A stretch of DNA of 64,000 nt from contig JADJCH010000017.1 in the NCBI GenBank assembly GCA_016703325.1, forward strand, positions 78,012 to 142,011. The letters run 5' to 3'. The stretch's first letter is position 1. Every line of letters begins with the position of its first letter. This document shows positions 9,368 through 17,546 of this stretch, in pieces. A model generated the notes under the pieces. The model was not told where the DNA came from. It was given only the letters and a program-made list of their open reading frames with translations, and did not search any database. A program made the position numbers and the translations under genes. Source of the DNA: Burkholderiales bacterium (GTDB lineage Bacteria; Pseudomonadota; Gammaproteobacteria; Burkholderiales; Burkholderiaceae_C).

Positions 9368-10732
9368 TCAGGCAGCCCCACCCCGGGCCATCGCCGCCAG
9401 GATGCCCGCCGGCTCGGCCGGCGCGCCTCCCAGCAGCGACTCCAACGCCTGCCGCTCCACCCCATAGTGCGCCTTCAGCGCCTGCACCTGCGCCAGCAGC
9501 GAGCGCCGTTGCGACTCCGGCAGCGGCTGGGCACGGCGCACCGCCAGCACCATCTTGTTCTTGCCGGTGTGCTCCGGGGAGATGAACTCGAACACCTGGG
9601 CGTCGTAGCCGCTGGCCTGCAGCAGCAGGGCCCGCAGGGTGTCGGTGAGCATCTCGGCCTGTTCGGTCATGTGGATGCCGTGGCGCAGCATCGGCTGCAG
9701 CAGCGGCGGCGCCTTCATCTGGGGACGCAACTCCTTGTGGCAGCAGGGCGAGCACAGGATGATGGCCGCGCCAGCCTGGACGCCACGGTGCATCGCCACG
9801 TCGGTGGCCGTGTCGCAGGCGTGCAGCGCGATCATGATGTCGATCGGCCGGGCCGCGAAGCTGCGCACGTCCCCGGTGGCGAAGTGCAGCGCGCCGCCAT
9901 CCGCGCACTGCCCGGGCGCAAAGCCCAGCGTTGCGGCAGCGTCGTTGCACAGCGTCGTCAGGTCCTCCCGCAGCTCCACGCCGGTCACCTCCGGCACCCG
10001 CCCCGCGGCGCGCAGCATGTGATGCACCGCAAAGGTCAGGTAGCCCTTGCCGGCGCCGAAGTCCAGCACCCGCACCGGCTCGGCCCCATCACGCTGCGCC
10101 AGCGGCGACTGGGCGATGGCGTGCTCCAGCACCTCGACGAACTTGTTGATCTGCCGCCACTTGCGCGCCATCGCCGGCACCAGGCGCTGCTGCGCATCGG
10201 TCACGCCCAGCTCGGCCAGGAAGGGCGTGTCCAGCGACAGCGCGTGGCGCTTGGCGCGGTCGTGGGCGGTGGCGGGCTCCTCGGCTCCGCTCGGAGCGCG
10301 GTCATCGAGTCTCGCAGCGTCAGCGTTCGCCGAGCGGAGCCGAGGCGCAACGGCATCGGCGGCGGCGACCTTGCCGACGCGCAGGCCCCACTGCCCCTTG
10401 CGGCTCATCATCAGCTGGATGTCGTGCCCGCGGGTGACCAGGTGCGCGTGGTGGAAGCTCTCCGCCACCAGCCGCGCCACCTCTTCCACCGCCGCCTCCA
10501 GCGGCAGGTTCTTGGTGATGTCCTTGGTCCGATGCCGCCAGACCATCGACAGGTGGTCCACCCCGCGCAGCAGCACTCGCCGCGCCAGCAGCTTCTCCAG
10601 CGACGGCTCGGCATCGTGCGGCCGACCCAGCACCAGCCGCTGGAAGCTGCTGTCGGCCAGGCTCTGGCGCAGCCGGGCGAGGAACTTCTGCGGGTCGGTG
10701 AGCGACGGCTGGGCGGCGGTTGGCGAATTCAT
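9368..10732 (-). CDS. SAM-dependent methyltransferase (METTL25/Methyltransf_32-like) with an in-frame inserted palindrome
   Basis: A 454-residue protein. The SAM-binding core is RVLDFGAGKGYLTFAVHHML (about residues 218-237). The acidic loop GVELREDL, the HACDTATD segment and CSPCCHKEL (about residue 320) are hallmarks of the bacterial METTL25/GSTCD-like methyltransferases. Substrate is unknown, probably RNA or protein. Residues about 129-152 are an Arg/Ala-rich insertion encoded by a 67-bp stem-loop (10279-10345) that interrupts an otherwise conserved region without breaking the frame. Confidence 0.8.
   Translation of the reverse strand: MNSPTAAQPSLTDPQKFLARLRQSLADSSFQRLVLGRPHDAEPSLEKLLARRVLLRGVDHLSMVWRHRTKDITKNLPLEAAVEEVARLVAESFHHAHLVTRGHDIQLMMSRKGQWGLRVGKVAAADAVAPRLRSANADAARLDDRAPSGAEEPATAHDRAKRHALSLDTPFLAELGVTDAQQRLVPAMARKWRQINKFVEVLEHAIAQSPLAQRDGAEPVRVLDFGAGKGYLTFAVHHMLRAAGRVPEVTGVELREDLTTLCNDAAATLGFAPGQCADGGALHFATGDVRSFAARPIDIMIALHACDTATDVAMHRGVQAGAAIILCSPCCHKELRPQMKAPPLLQPMLRHGIHMTEQAEMLTDTLRALLLQASGYDAQVFEFISPEHTGKNKMVLAVRRAQPLPESQRRSLLAQVQALKAHYGVERQALESLLGGAPAEPAGILAAMARGGAA
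10279..10345. repeat. 16-bp perfect inverted repeat inserted in a coding region
   Basis: CCTCGGCTCCGCTCGG (10279-10294) is the exact reverse complement of CCGAGCGGAGCCGAGG (10330-10345), with a 35-base loop. The unit lies inside the methyltransferase gene and is translated as a low-complexity linker. It looks like a small palindromic mobile or REP-like element tolerated in frame. Confidence 0.7.
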
Positions 10733-10796
10733 CGGGCGATTGTCCGCGCTGAAATGGCACTGGCCTCGTCACACGGACGACCCTTCCGATGGGGAG

Positions 10797-10814
10797 TATT
10801 GCTAACATGCAATA
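10797..10814. promoter_or_regulatory. Candidate autoregulatory operator of the TumE toxin-antitoxin pair
   Basis: TATTGC-taacat-GCAATA is a perfect 6+6 inverted repeat that overlaps the start codon of the toxin gene (ATG 10807). Type II TA pairs commonly repress themselves through such a site; binding is inference. Confidence 0.4.
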
Positions 10815-11094
10815 TATGCCCGCAACCCTGCTCGCTCGCGCCAAGGAAGTTCGGGACGACGGCTCCATCGTCGAAATCGTGATCTGGGAGCTGCCTGAGC
10901 CGACGCCGCCTTGTGAGCATCGATTCAAGTACCGGCTGCACTACGGCATGGCCGGGCAGTACCGGGTGCGCTACGACAACGAGCGGGGCAAGGGTGACCA
11001 CCGGCACGTCGGTGACGAGGAATTGGCCTACCAGTTCCTGTCGATCGAACGCCTGCTGGAGGACTTCCGGATGGACGTGGAACGTTGGGGATGA
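10807..11094 (+). CDS. TumE-family toxin (DUF6516)
   Basis: A 95-residue basic protein (ATG 10807, preceded by GGGAG 9 bases away; ATG 10816 is also possible). The stretch KVRDDGSIVE-like RDDGSIVEIVIWELP, then FKYRLHYG, then RYDNERGKGDHRH (about residues 58-70) is characteristic of the TumE toxin component. It is followed 7 bp later by a winged-helix protein, the usual partner. Mode of toxicity is not established from sequence. Confidence 0.78.
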   Translation: MQYMPATLLARAKEVRDDGSIVEIVIWELPEPTPPCEHRFKYRLHYGMAGQYRVRYDNERGKGDHRHVGDEELAYQFLSIERLLEDFRMDVERWG

Positions 11095-11101
11095 ATCTCA
11101 C

Positions 11102-11455
11102 ATGAAAGCCATCATCGAAGTGAACCGTCGGGGCTCGATCTTCGACACCGCCACACAACAAGTGTCCGCCGCCCGGCAGGGGCAGGCGCCGGACTTCCGC
11201 CTGAGCTTCGAATCGGCTCGCACGCTGTTCGCGGAGCTGACCCCTGCGCGGCTGGACCTTCTCGACACACTGCGTCGGGCGGGTCCAAGCAGCATCTACG
11301 CCGTGGCAAAGGTCGCCGGCCGCAACTACTCCAACGTGCACACGGACCTGACGCGGCTGGAGGAACTGGGCCTGGTGGAGCGCGACACCGAGGGGCTGCT
11401 GCAGGTGCCCTTCGACAGCGTGGAAATCCTGCTGCCGCTGGCGCGGGCTGCGTGA
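11102..11455 (+). CDS. HVO_A0114-family DNA-binding protein, probable antitoxin
   Basis: A 117-residue protein with a winged helix: LTPARLDLLDTLRRAGPSSI, then VAKVAGRNYSNVHTDLTRLE as recognition helix, then ELGLVERDTEGLLQVPFDSV as wing (about residues 50-110). This family is repeatedly the neighbour of TumE toxins, so I infer that it neutralises the toxin and represses the promoter. Confidence 0.75.
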   Translation: MKAIIEVNRRGSIFDTATQQVSAARQGQAPDFRLSFESARTLFAELTPARLDLLDTLRRAGPSSIYAVAKVAGRNYSNVHTDLTRLEELGLVERDTEGLLQVPFDSVEILLPLARAA

Positions 11456-11458
11456 CGC

Positions 11459-11899
11459 ATGACCGCGCCGCCCGACCCCTTCCACCTCCAGCGCTTCATC
11501 GACGCCCAGGCCCCGGTCTGGCCGCAGGTGCGTGCCGAACTGACCGCGGGCGCCAAACGCAGCCACTGGATGTGGTTCGTCTTCCCGCAGCTGCGCGGCC
11601 TGGGGCGCAGCGAGACGGCGCGCTTCTACGGCATCGCCGACCTCGATGAAGCCAGGGCGTACTGGGCCCACCCGCTGCTCGGCGAGCGCCTGCGCGAGGC
11701 CTGCGGCCTGCTGGCCGCACTGCCACCGACGTTCGGCGCCGAACCCGTGCTCGGCCCGGTGGATGCGCTGAAGCTGCACTCCTGCCTGACGCTGTTCGAG
11801 CGGGTGGCGCCCGAGGAGGTGGTGTTCGGGGCGCTGCTGGAGCGTTGGTACGGCGGTCGGCGGGATGCGGCCACCCTCGGGAAGCTCGGCGCCGGCTGA
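11459..11899 (+). CDS. DUF1810 family protein
   Basis: A 146-residue soluble protein that matches DUF1810 along its whole length: DPFHLQRFIDAQ at the start, KRSHWMWFVFPQLRGLGRS (about residues 36-54), YWAHPLLGERL and the end DALKLHSCLTLFE. Its biochemical role is unknown. It starts 3 bp after the antitoxin stop, so it may share that transcript. Confidence 0.88.
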   Translation: MTAPPDPFHLQRFIDAQAPVWPQVRAELTAGAKRSHWMWFVFPQLRGLGRSETARFYGIADLDEARAYWAHPLLGERLREACGLLAALPPTFGAEPVLGPVDALKLHSCLTLFERVAPEEVVFGALLERWYGGRRDAATLGKLGAG

Positions 11900-11915
11900 C
11901 CGGCTTGCAGGTTGC

Positions 11916-12977
11916 TCAATCCGGCAGCCTGCGCCAGCCCAGCCGGTCCTCGGGCAGGCCGTACACCTCGATCAGCGCAGCGAGCAGGTGGTTGGCCACG
12001 GCCACCAGCACGTCGTCGTCGGCGGGCTCGGATTCGAGCAGGTATTCCCCACCCGGTTCGGCAGGCGGCTCGAAGCCGTGTTCAGCCACCAGCACCCGCC
12101 GCGCCGCGGCCGACAGGCGCAGCTCCTCGGGCAGCTGGCTGTTGGATGCCAGCGCACAGACCAGCGAACCATCGTCCTGGGTGACGATGCTGGCCAGGTC
12201 GATGGGGCCATCGTCGCTGTCGAGCTGGATCATCAGGCCTTCGGCCTGCGGGTCCTCCATCATGGCGATCAGCGAGGCCACCAGGTCCACGACGATCTGC
12301 GGCACCTCCTCATCGCCCGCTTCGAAGGCGTTGTCTTCGGCATCCGCCGAGCCGTCTTCGTAGGCTGGCGCGTCGCCCGCATCCTCCGCCGGGCGGGCAT
12401 CCCATGCACCGAGATCCCGCAGCCGCGCCTGAAGGCTGCCGATCAGCCCGGCGAAATTGGCGTTGCGGTGCATCTCCGGCGTCAAGGTGTTCATGTCCTT
12501 GAGCAGTGACGTCAGCCCGGCGATCTGGTCACGGATGTCGTCATAGAGGTTCAGGTCGTCGGTGATGCCCTGCAGGTGGGTCAGGTCCCCGCTGCGCATG
12601 GCCTCGCTGAGCTCCTTCTTCTTGTCCTCCCAGTAGCGCACATACCGGAGGCGCCGCACCGCGTCGTAGATGTCCGCATCGCCCAGCACCACCGGGAAGA
12701 TGCGGTCGTGCACGTCCTTGTTCCTGGCGATCTCCACCAGCTCGAACATGGTGTTGGGCGAGGTCAGGTACTGGTCGCAGATCACCACCACCACGCAGTG
12801 GCCGCGGCCGATCTCCTGCATGAAGCGGCCGATGCGGCCCTTGTAGCCGAGGTCGGCCTTGTCGCGCACGAAGGGAATGCCCTGCTCCTTCAGCGCGGCA
12901 TCGATGGCGTCGACGATGCGTTCGCCCTCACCGCCCCACTTGTAGGAAAAATAGACCTGGGGTGAGTTGTCGCTCAT
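11916..12977 (-). CDS. TIR-domain protein with a C-terminal TY-Chap/YbjN-like domain
   Basis: A 353-residue protein. The TIR domain spans about residues 6-135: VYFSYKWGG (box 1), GIPFVRDKADLGYKG (the BB-loop region), CVVVVICDQYLTSPNTMFELVEI with Glu79 where TIR NADases keep their catalytic Glu. An acidic linker (about 195-225) leads to a ~130-residue C-terminal domain (GSLVCALASNSQLPEELRLS, then HGFEPP, then HLLAALIEVYGLPEDRL) that reads like the YbjN/type III-chaperone-like TY-Chap fold. Start: ATG 12977 has a GAGGTGG Shine-Dalgarno; a GTG at 13019 overlaps the protease stop as GTGA. It is the last gene of a three-gene operon and probably acts as an NAD-consuming effector or as a signalling subunit. 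Confidence 0.82.
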   Translation of the reverse strand: MSDNSPQVYFSYKWGGEGERIVDAIDAALKEQGIPFVRDKADLGYKGRIGRFMQEIGRGHCVVVVICDQYLTSPNTMFELVEIARNKDVHDRIFPVVLGDADIYDAVRRLRYVRYWEDKKKELSEAMRSGDLTHLQGITDDLNLYDDIRDQIAGLTSLLKDMNTLTPEMHRNANFAGLIGSLQARLRDLGAWDARPAEDAGDAPAYEDGSADAEDNAFEAGDEEVPQIVVDLVASLIAMMEDPQAEGLMIQLDSDDGPIDLASIVTQDDGSLVCALASNSQLPEELRLSAAARRVLVAEHGFEPPAEPGGEYLLESEPADDDVLVAVANHLLAALIEVYGLPEDRLGWRRLPD

Positions 12978-13015
12978 GGTCCACCTCGGGGTTGCCGCAG
13001 GCATGGCGGCGAGGT

Positions 13016-14542
13016 TCACTGTTGCGAGAAGCCGCTGAGCTCCTGCACGCCGTACTGCATCATCAGGTACTGCGCCCGCTCGAGATCGGACAGGTCTTTG
13101 ACGATGTCGTCCGGCCCGTACAGTGCGTAGGCCAGCAGCTTGCGCCCGGACACCGACACGTTCAGGTTCACCGACACCGGCATGCCACCGCGTTCCCGCC
13201 CGGCGAAGAAGTTGGCGCCCTGGGCGTACTCACTGCCTTCGTCGACGTTCATCGCCAGGGTGGCGGGCGACTTGTCCCAGGCCGCCAATGGCAGGATCTT
13301 GTCGATGAAGGTGCGCCGCCCGGTCGTCCGGGCCTGCGCATGGGAGGCCGCCACCTGCACGCCGATCACCACGCGCGCCCGGCCGCTGGCGGTCATGGTT
13401 TCCAGCGTGCCGTGGCGGGCATCCCAGCTCAGGCGGGCCAGCGTGGGCACACCGAAGGTCGCGCCCGAGGCCGGGTCGTAGAAGATGTCGAAGGTCAGCG
13501 CAGCCAGCTCCTTCGCACCCACTGTCTGGCGGATGAAGGTGAGGTTGCCACTTTCATCCTTCCACCGGCCGCGCTGGCGCAGCAGGGCCTCCAGGTCCGC
13601 CAGCGACATGGTGCGCAGGCGCAACAAGGCACCCGACGCGGCACCTGCGCCGTCCGCCGCCGCACCCGCGGTGGTGGCGGTCACGCGCCCGGGCAGTTCC
13701 ACGAACTTGGGCGGGTTGGCCAACAGGGCGCTGAAGTGCTGGGACCACTTGGAGGGCTGCGCAGGTGCCGCACCGCCTCGGGAAGGCAGCGCCGACAGGT
13801 ACTTGTGCGTCGGGATGCTCCAGTTCAGACCCAGGTAACCATCCCGCATACCACCGTCGACGATGGCCACCACGCGGCCCTGCGGGTCGAGGATCGGCGC
13901 TCCCGACTGCCCGGGCTGCAACAGGCTGGCGACGCGGAAGATGGTGGCATTGCCGGTCGGGAAGCTCACGCCGGCAAACAGCTCACGCTTGCCTTGCACC
14001 TCGCTGTAGGCATCGTCCAGTGACATCGCCCAGCCCTGCCGCCCTTCGGTGAAGTGCACCGGGTAGCTGCCCAGCTTCTGCGTGGCCAGCGGGTAACCCA
14101 CCACCCGGAACGGCCCCTTGTCCAGGTCCGGCTCCCGTTCGGCATGTTGCAGCGGTCGCAGCCCCAGCGGGCGCTCCAGTTTCAGCAGGGCCAGGTCCGG
14201 CTCATGGTGCACGCTGACCACCTTGGCCGGTGAGGTGCGCTGGGCCGCCTCACTGAACACATTCACCAGGTTGCAGCCGGCCACCGAGTGCAGCGTGGTG
14301 ACCACATGGCCCTCGTCGCGCCAGACGAAGCCACTGGAGGCCCGCGCGGCCCCACCCGCCTCGCGGCAGAGCACCTGCACCACCGAGTCGTAGAAGCCAC
14401 GCACCGACTGCGCCGGCGCCGCCGCGGGCCACAGCCCGACCAGGGTTGCTCCGAGCAGGCCCGGCGCGGCGAAAGGGCTTCGCCGGCGTGGGCCAGGGCC
14501 AGCGCGCCCCAGGTCCGACGGGCTGGCAGCAAACGGGGTCAT
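13016..14542 (-). CDS. Trypsin-like serine protease (S1 family), exported
   Basis: A 508-residue protein. A signal peptide (RRRSPFAAPGLLGATLVGLW, ending at AAAPAQS) precedes a trypsin-like domain with a complete triad: His85 in VVTTLHSVAGC, Asp116 in HHEPDLALL, Ser213 in LQPGQSGAPIL. The C-terminal ~250 residues (from about 255) form a second, unrecognised domain rich in beta strands. The start ATG at 14542 overlaps the upstream stop as ATGA, which points to translational coupling. The protease would act in the periplasm or at the membrane, while the next gene encodes a cytosolic TIR protein. Confidence 0.82.
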   Translation of the reverse strand: MTPFAASPSDLGRAGPGPRRRSPFAAPGLLGATLVGLWPAAAPAQSVRGFYDSVVQVLCREAGGAARASSGFVWRDEGHVVTTLHSVAGCNLVNVFSEAAQRTSPAKVVSVHHEPDLALLKLERPLGLRPLQHAEREPDLDKGPFRVVGYPLATQKLGSYPVHFTEGRQGWAMSLDDAYSEVQGKRELFAGVSFPTGNATIFRVASLLQPGQSGAPILDPQGRVVAIVDGGMRDGYLGLNWSIPTHKYLSALPSRGGAAPAQPSKWSQHFSALLANPPKFVELPGRVTATTAGAAADGAGAASGALLRLRTMSLADLEALLRQRGRWKDESGNLTFIRQTVGAKELAALTFDIFYDPASGATFGVPTLARLSWDARHGTLETMTASGRARVVIGVQVAASHAQARTTGRRTFIDKILPLAAWDKSPATLAMNVDEGSEYAQGANFFAGRERGGMPVSVNLNVSVSGRKLLAYALYGPDDIVKDLSDLERAQYLMMQYGVQELSGFSQQ

Positions 14543-15321
14543 CGTCCGGCTCCTGAAGCGGTGGGAGAAGTGTTCCGGCCTGAAGGCGCAGCGGTGTCCC
14601 GGCCCAGCTCGCACACCAGCAGGTGGGCCGCCTCCAGAGCGCCGGCCTGCTGAGCGGCAGGCAGCTGGGCGATGCGCTCGGCCACCACCCGGTACGGCCC
14701 CTTTTCATCCACCCAGGCCTCCAGCGTGGCCGCCACCCGGCCGCCAAAACGCCGCGGCGCCAGGTCGGCACAGAGGTTGGCCTGGACCGCGGTGGCCATC
14801 AGCCCCGGTCGCAGCGCCCCCGCGTCCGACGCGGCAGCCACCGGAGTGGCCGCGGCATCCTTGTCGAACTTGAGCTCGGCCGGGGTGATGCCGGTGCGCT
14901 CGTGCACCATCAGCTGCGCGGCCAGCACCGGGTTGTCGGGAAAGGCCTGCTGCCAGCGCGCCAGCTGCTGCTGCGGTGGCTGGGCGATCGGGTTGTTCAC
15001 CCGCACCCACTGCCCCAGCAGCACCCCGGCCACCGCCGCCAGCCCGAACGTGCCGATGCGCAGCCCGTTGATCTGCACCTTGGCGACGATGGCCAGCTTC
15101 GACTCGCCCCGGCTCTCCAGCCCCAGGAAAACCGCCAGCAGCGACACCAGCGCCCCCACCACGATGGCCACCACCGGCGACGTCGCCAGCCCCACCACCA
15201 CCCCCAGCAGCAACCCCAGGCCGGCGCCGGAGAGCACATCGCCCAGCACACTGTTGCGTGGTGCCACCAGACGATTCGCCCCGGCGCGGGGCTCTTCGGG
15301 AGCAGGTTCCATGCGCTGCAT
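14539..15321 (-). CDS. Hypothetical multi-pass membrane protein, first gene of the TIR-protease operon
   Basis: About 260 residues. The N-terminal half has two closely spaced membrane segments (VLSGAGLGLLLGVVVGLA and VVAIVVGALVSLLAVFLGL, about residues 25-65) and a third (IGTFGLAAVAGVLLGQW, about 88-104). The C-terminal ~150 residues are soluble, with LMVHERTGITPAELKF and ERIAQLPAAQQAGALEAAHLL. I do not recognise the family. ATG 15321 and ATG 15312 are both possible; a TTG at 15348 opens the frame further. Its stop overlaps the protease start by 4 bp, so both products are likely partners; anchoring or sensing is inference. Confidence 0.65.
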   Translation of the reverse strand: MQRMEPAPEEPRAGANRLVAPRNSVLGDVLSGAGLGLLLGVVVGLATSPVVAIVVGALVSLLAVFLGLESRGESKLAIVAKVQINGLRIGTFGLAAVAGVLLGQWVRVNNPIAQPPQQQLARWQQAFPDNPVLAAQLMVHERTGITPAELKFDKDAAATPVAAASDAGALRPGLMATAVQANLCADLAPRRFGGRVAATLEAWVDEKGPYRVVAERIAQLPAAQQAGALEAAHLLVCELGRDTAAPSGRNTSPTASGAGR

Positions 15322-15348
15322 GCTGGACCTGAGCCCTGGGAATGGCAA

Positions 15349-15487
15349 GCTTTTTTGCAGCTTGGGCCCTCCCAGGGAAACCCCGGGGATGGCGCGTTCC
15401 TACCCCTGGCCCTCATGGCTTGCCCGGTGAGCACCGGGCTGCCACGTTGCCGTGAACCCCGCGCTGTCGATGGACCGCCGTCCACCG
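15349..15487. other. Intergenic region upstream of the membrane-protein/protease/TIR operon
   Basis: 139 bp without a gene, between the end of vapC and the start of the cassette. It should hold the cassette promoter, but I see no clear -35/-10 pair. Confidence 0.3.
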
Positions 15488-15898
15488 TCAGGACGGGTCA
15501 GCGGTCCCCTGGGCATACGGGTCGAGCACGCCGAGCCCGTTCACCCGGGCAAAGTCCCTGACGTTGCGGGTCACCAGGGTCAAGCCGGCGGTGATGGCGC
15601 TGGCCGCGATCACGGCGTCCGGCAACTTGATCGGCAGTTCGGTGCGCAGCGCGACGCTGCGGTCGACCACGGCCTCATCCAGGTTGATTCGCTCGAAACA
15701 ACCCAGGAGCTGCAAGGCATCGGCACGGCTGCGCTCCGAATGGCCTCGCCAGCCCAGCACCTCGATCCAGGTGATCACCGAGATCGCAGAGCCCTCCACG
15801 AAGCAGGCCTCCATGCGCTCCAGGAATCCCGCAGACGAGTCCGCATTGAGATAGCCCATGACGGCGTTGCTGTCGAGCAGCCAACGCAGCGGTTTCAC
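15488..15898 (-). CDS. vapC: PIN-domain ribonuclease toxin (VapC family)
   Basis: A 136-residue PIN protein with the acidic residues of the metal site: Asp9 in WLLDSNAVMGYL, Glu in VITWIEVLGW (about 47), Asp in LPDAVIAASAI (about 93) and Asp in TRNVRDF. It would cleave RNA, typically tRNA or rRNA, when not bound by its antitoxin. Its ATG overlaps the antitoxin stop as ATGA. Confidence 0.9.
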   Translation of the reverse strand: MKPLRWLLDSNAVMGYLNADSSAGFLERMEACFVEGSAISVITWIEVLGWRGHSERSRADALQLLGCFERINLDEAVVDRSVALRTELPIKLPDAVIAASAITAGLTLVTRNVRDFARVNGLGVLDPYAQGTADPS

Positions 15899-16140
15899 AG
15901 CTCACGGCCCCACTCGTCGCGCTGCGCCTGCATCTCCTGCGCGAGAACCGCCGGACTGCGGTGTGGAAAGCTCGCCCGCGCAGCGCGTGCCACGGCCAGG
16001 ATGTCGTCGGCCGGTTTCACTGCCTCGTGATCGTCGAGCAGCACGATCAGCCGCGCATGGCGCGCCGTGGCAGGCAGTTGGAGACTGCGCACATCGATGC
16101 GGTGATCGACGATGGAGGCTTCCAGTTCGATGGCGACCAT
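15895..16140 (-). CDS. vapB: Antitoxin of the VapBC pair
   Basis: An 81-residue protein. The N-terminus (IELEASIVDHRIDVRSLQLP) forms short beta strands and the C-terminus (FPHRSPAVLAQEMQAQRDEW) is a helical toxin-binding tail. It does not show a clear AbrB or RHH motif; identification rests on size, position immediately before vapC and the 4-bp overlap. Confidence 0.75.
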   Translation of the reverse strand: MVAIELEASIVDHRIDVRSLQLPATARHARLIVLLDDHEAVKPADDILAVARAARASFPHRSPAVLAQEMQAQRDEWGREL

Positions 16141-16397
16141 GGGCAGATCTCTTTGGTAGGGGATGGGGGCAGTCTATCCGGGCTGTGCCGACGCTGGGCA
16201 AGGACGGAGTAGCAAGGAAGGAGTAGCCCTGACCAACGTGAGATCAAGCGGCGCTGTGGGAGCGTCAGGTCGCGCAGAGCGCTGCGACCACTTCGCACGA
16301 GCGTCGATGCGACCTGAACACGAAATGCCGGTCCAATGGGACAATTTCAAACCGGCGCAGAAAACCCAAGAGGTCATCGCGCCGACCCCCTTGAACC

Positions 16398-17546
16398 ATG
16401 GAACGCATCCAGGCCATCAATCCCGACCGCATCCTCTGGTGCTGTGCCGACCGCGGCATCACCCCGGAGGCGATGGCGGCCGACCTGGGCTTGGCCGCGG
16501 CCACCCTGGAGCGGGCGCTGAGCGGAGGTGAAGGGCTGACGCTGGCCCAGCTGCGCAAGGTGGCCGAGTACTTCGGGCGCGGGTTGTTGTTCTTCCTGGA
16601 CCCGGCGCCGGTGCAGGCCGAGCAGGTGCACACAACGGTTTTCCGCACGCTGGCGAACCAGAAGCCGGATCTGTCGGCAGCGCTGAAAACACTGATCGAG
16701 CGCAGCGAACGCCAGCGGGACATTTACCTGAGCCTGCGCGAGGACCTGGGCGCAGAGGACTTCCCGGCCTTCGACCCGCCCGCGCTGGACCGCCGGCAAC
16801 CCGCCGCCGCTGCCGCAGCGGCCCGCCACTGGCTGGGTTTGGGCGAGCGCAACGACTTCGACAGCTACCGGCAGGCCATCGAGGCCCGGGGCGTCCTGGT
16901 GTTCCGCAGCAATGGCTACGCGGGCCGATGGCAGATCCCGAAGGACAGTCCGATCCTGGGCTTTTGCCTGTATCACCGCGAATGCCCGGTGATCGTGGTG
17001 AAGAAGCAGGCAGCCGAGGCCCAGCAGGTGTTCACGCTGATGCATGAGCTGGGGCACCTGCTGCTGCGCCAGACCAGCTCGATCGACGATGAGCACGACC
17101 TGCACGCGGCACACGGCGACGAGCGCGAGGCCAATGCCTTCGCCGGCCACCTGCTGGTGCCGGATGCTTTCCTGAACGGCATCGACACCGCTGGCCGGCC
17201 GGCAGCGGTGGAGGAGTTCGACCGCTGGCTGGAGCCCCAGCGCCGCGCCTGGGGCGCGAGCGGCGAGGTGATTCTGCGCCGCCTGCTGGATGCGGGCCGG
17301 CTGTCGGCTGAGGATTCCCGGGCCTATCGTGACTGGAAAGCCGGGCAGACCTTTGCGGAGGATGGCGGCGGCAACCGGGCCTGGCGGCACCGGGAACCGC
17401 GGCACATCTTTGGCGACCGCTTCGTGCGCTCGGTGCTGGACGCGCTGGCAGCCCGCCAGATCAGCCTCGCCAAGGCCAGCAGCTACCTGGACGGGCTGAA
17501 GATCGCCGACCTGCACAAGCTGGAGCGCCACTGTGCAGGTGCTTGA
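16398..17546 (+). CDS. XRE-HTH/ImmA-IrrE family metallopeptidase
   Basis: A 382-residue protein with an N-terminal XRE-like helix-turn-helix (GITPEAMAADLGLAAATLERAL, about residues 20-41) and an ImmA/IrrE zinc peptidase domain: H216-E-L-G-H220 in TLMHELGHLLL, with the third ligand in DEREANAFAGHLLVP. Related proteins cleave repressors or act as the antitoxin-like partner in two-gene modules. It overlaps the next gene by 14 bp. Confidence 0.88.
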   Translation: MERIQAINPDRILWCCADRGITPEAMAADLGLAAATLERALSGGEGLTLAQLRKVAEYFGRGLLFFLDPAPVQAEQVHTTVFRTLANQKPDLSAALKTLIERSERQRDIYLSLREDLGAEDFPAFDPPALDRRQPAAAAAAARHWLGLGERNDFDSYRQAIEARGVLVFRSNGYAGRWQIPKDSPILGFCLYHRECPVIVVKKQAAEAQQVFTLMHELGHLLLRQTSSIDDEHDLHAAHGDEREANAFAGHLLVPDAFLNGIDTAGRPAAVEEFDRWLEPQRRAWGASGEVILRRLLDAGRLSAEDSRAYRDWKAGQTFAEDGGGNRAWRHREPRHIFGDRFVRSVLDALAARQISLAKASSYLDGLKIADLHKLERHCAGA

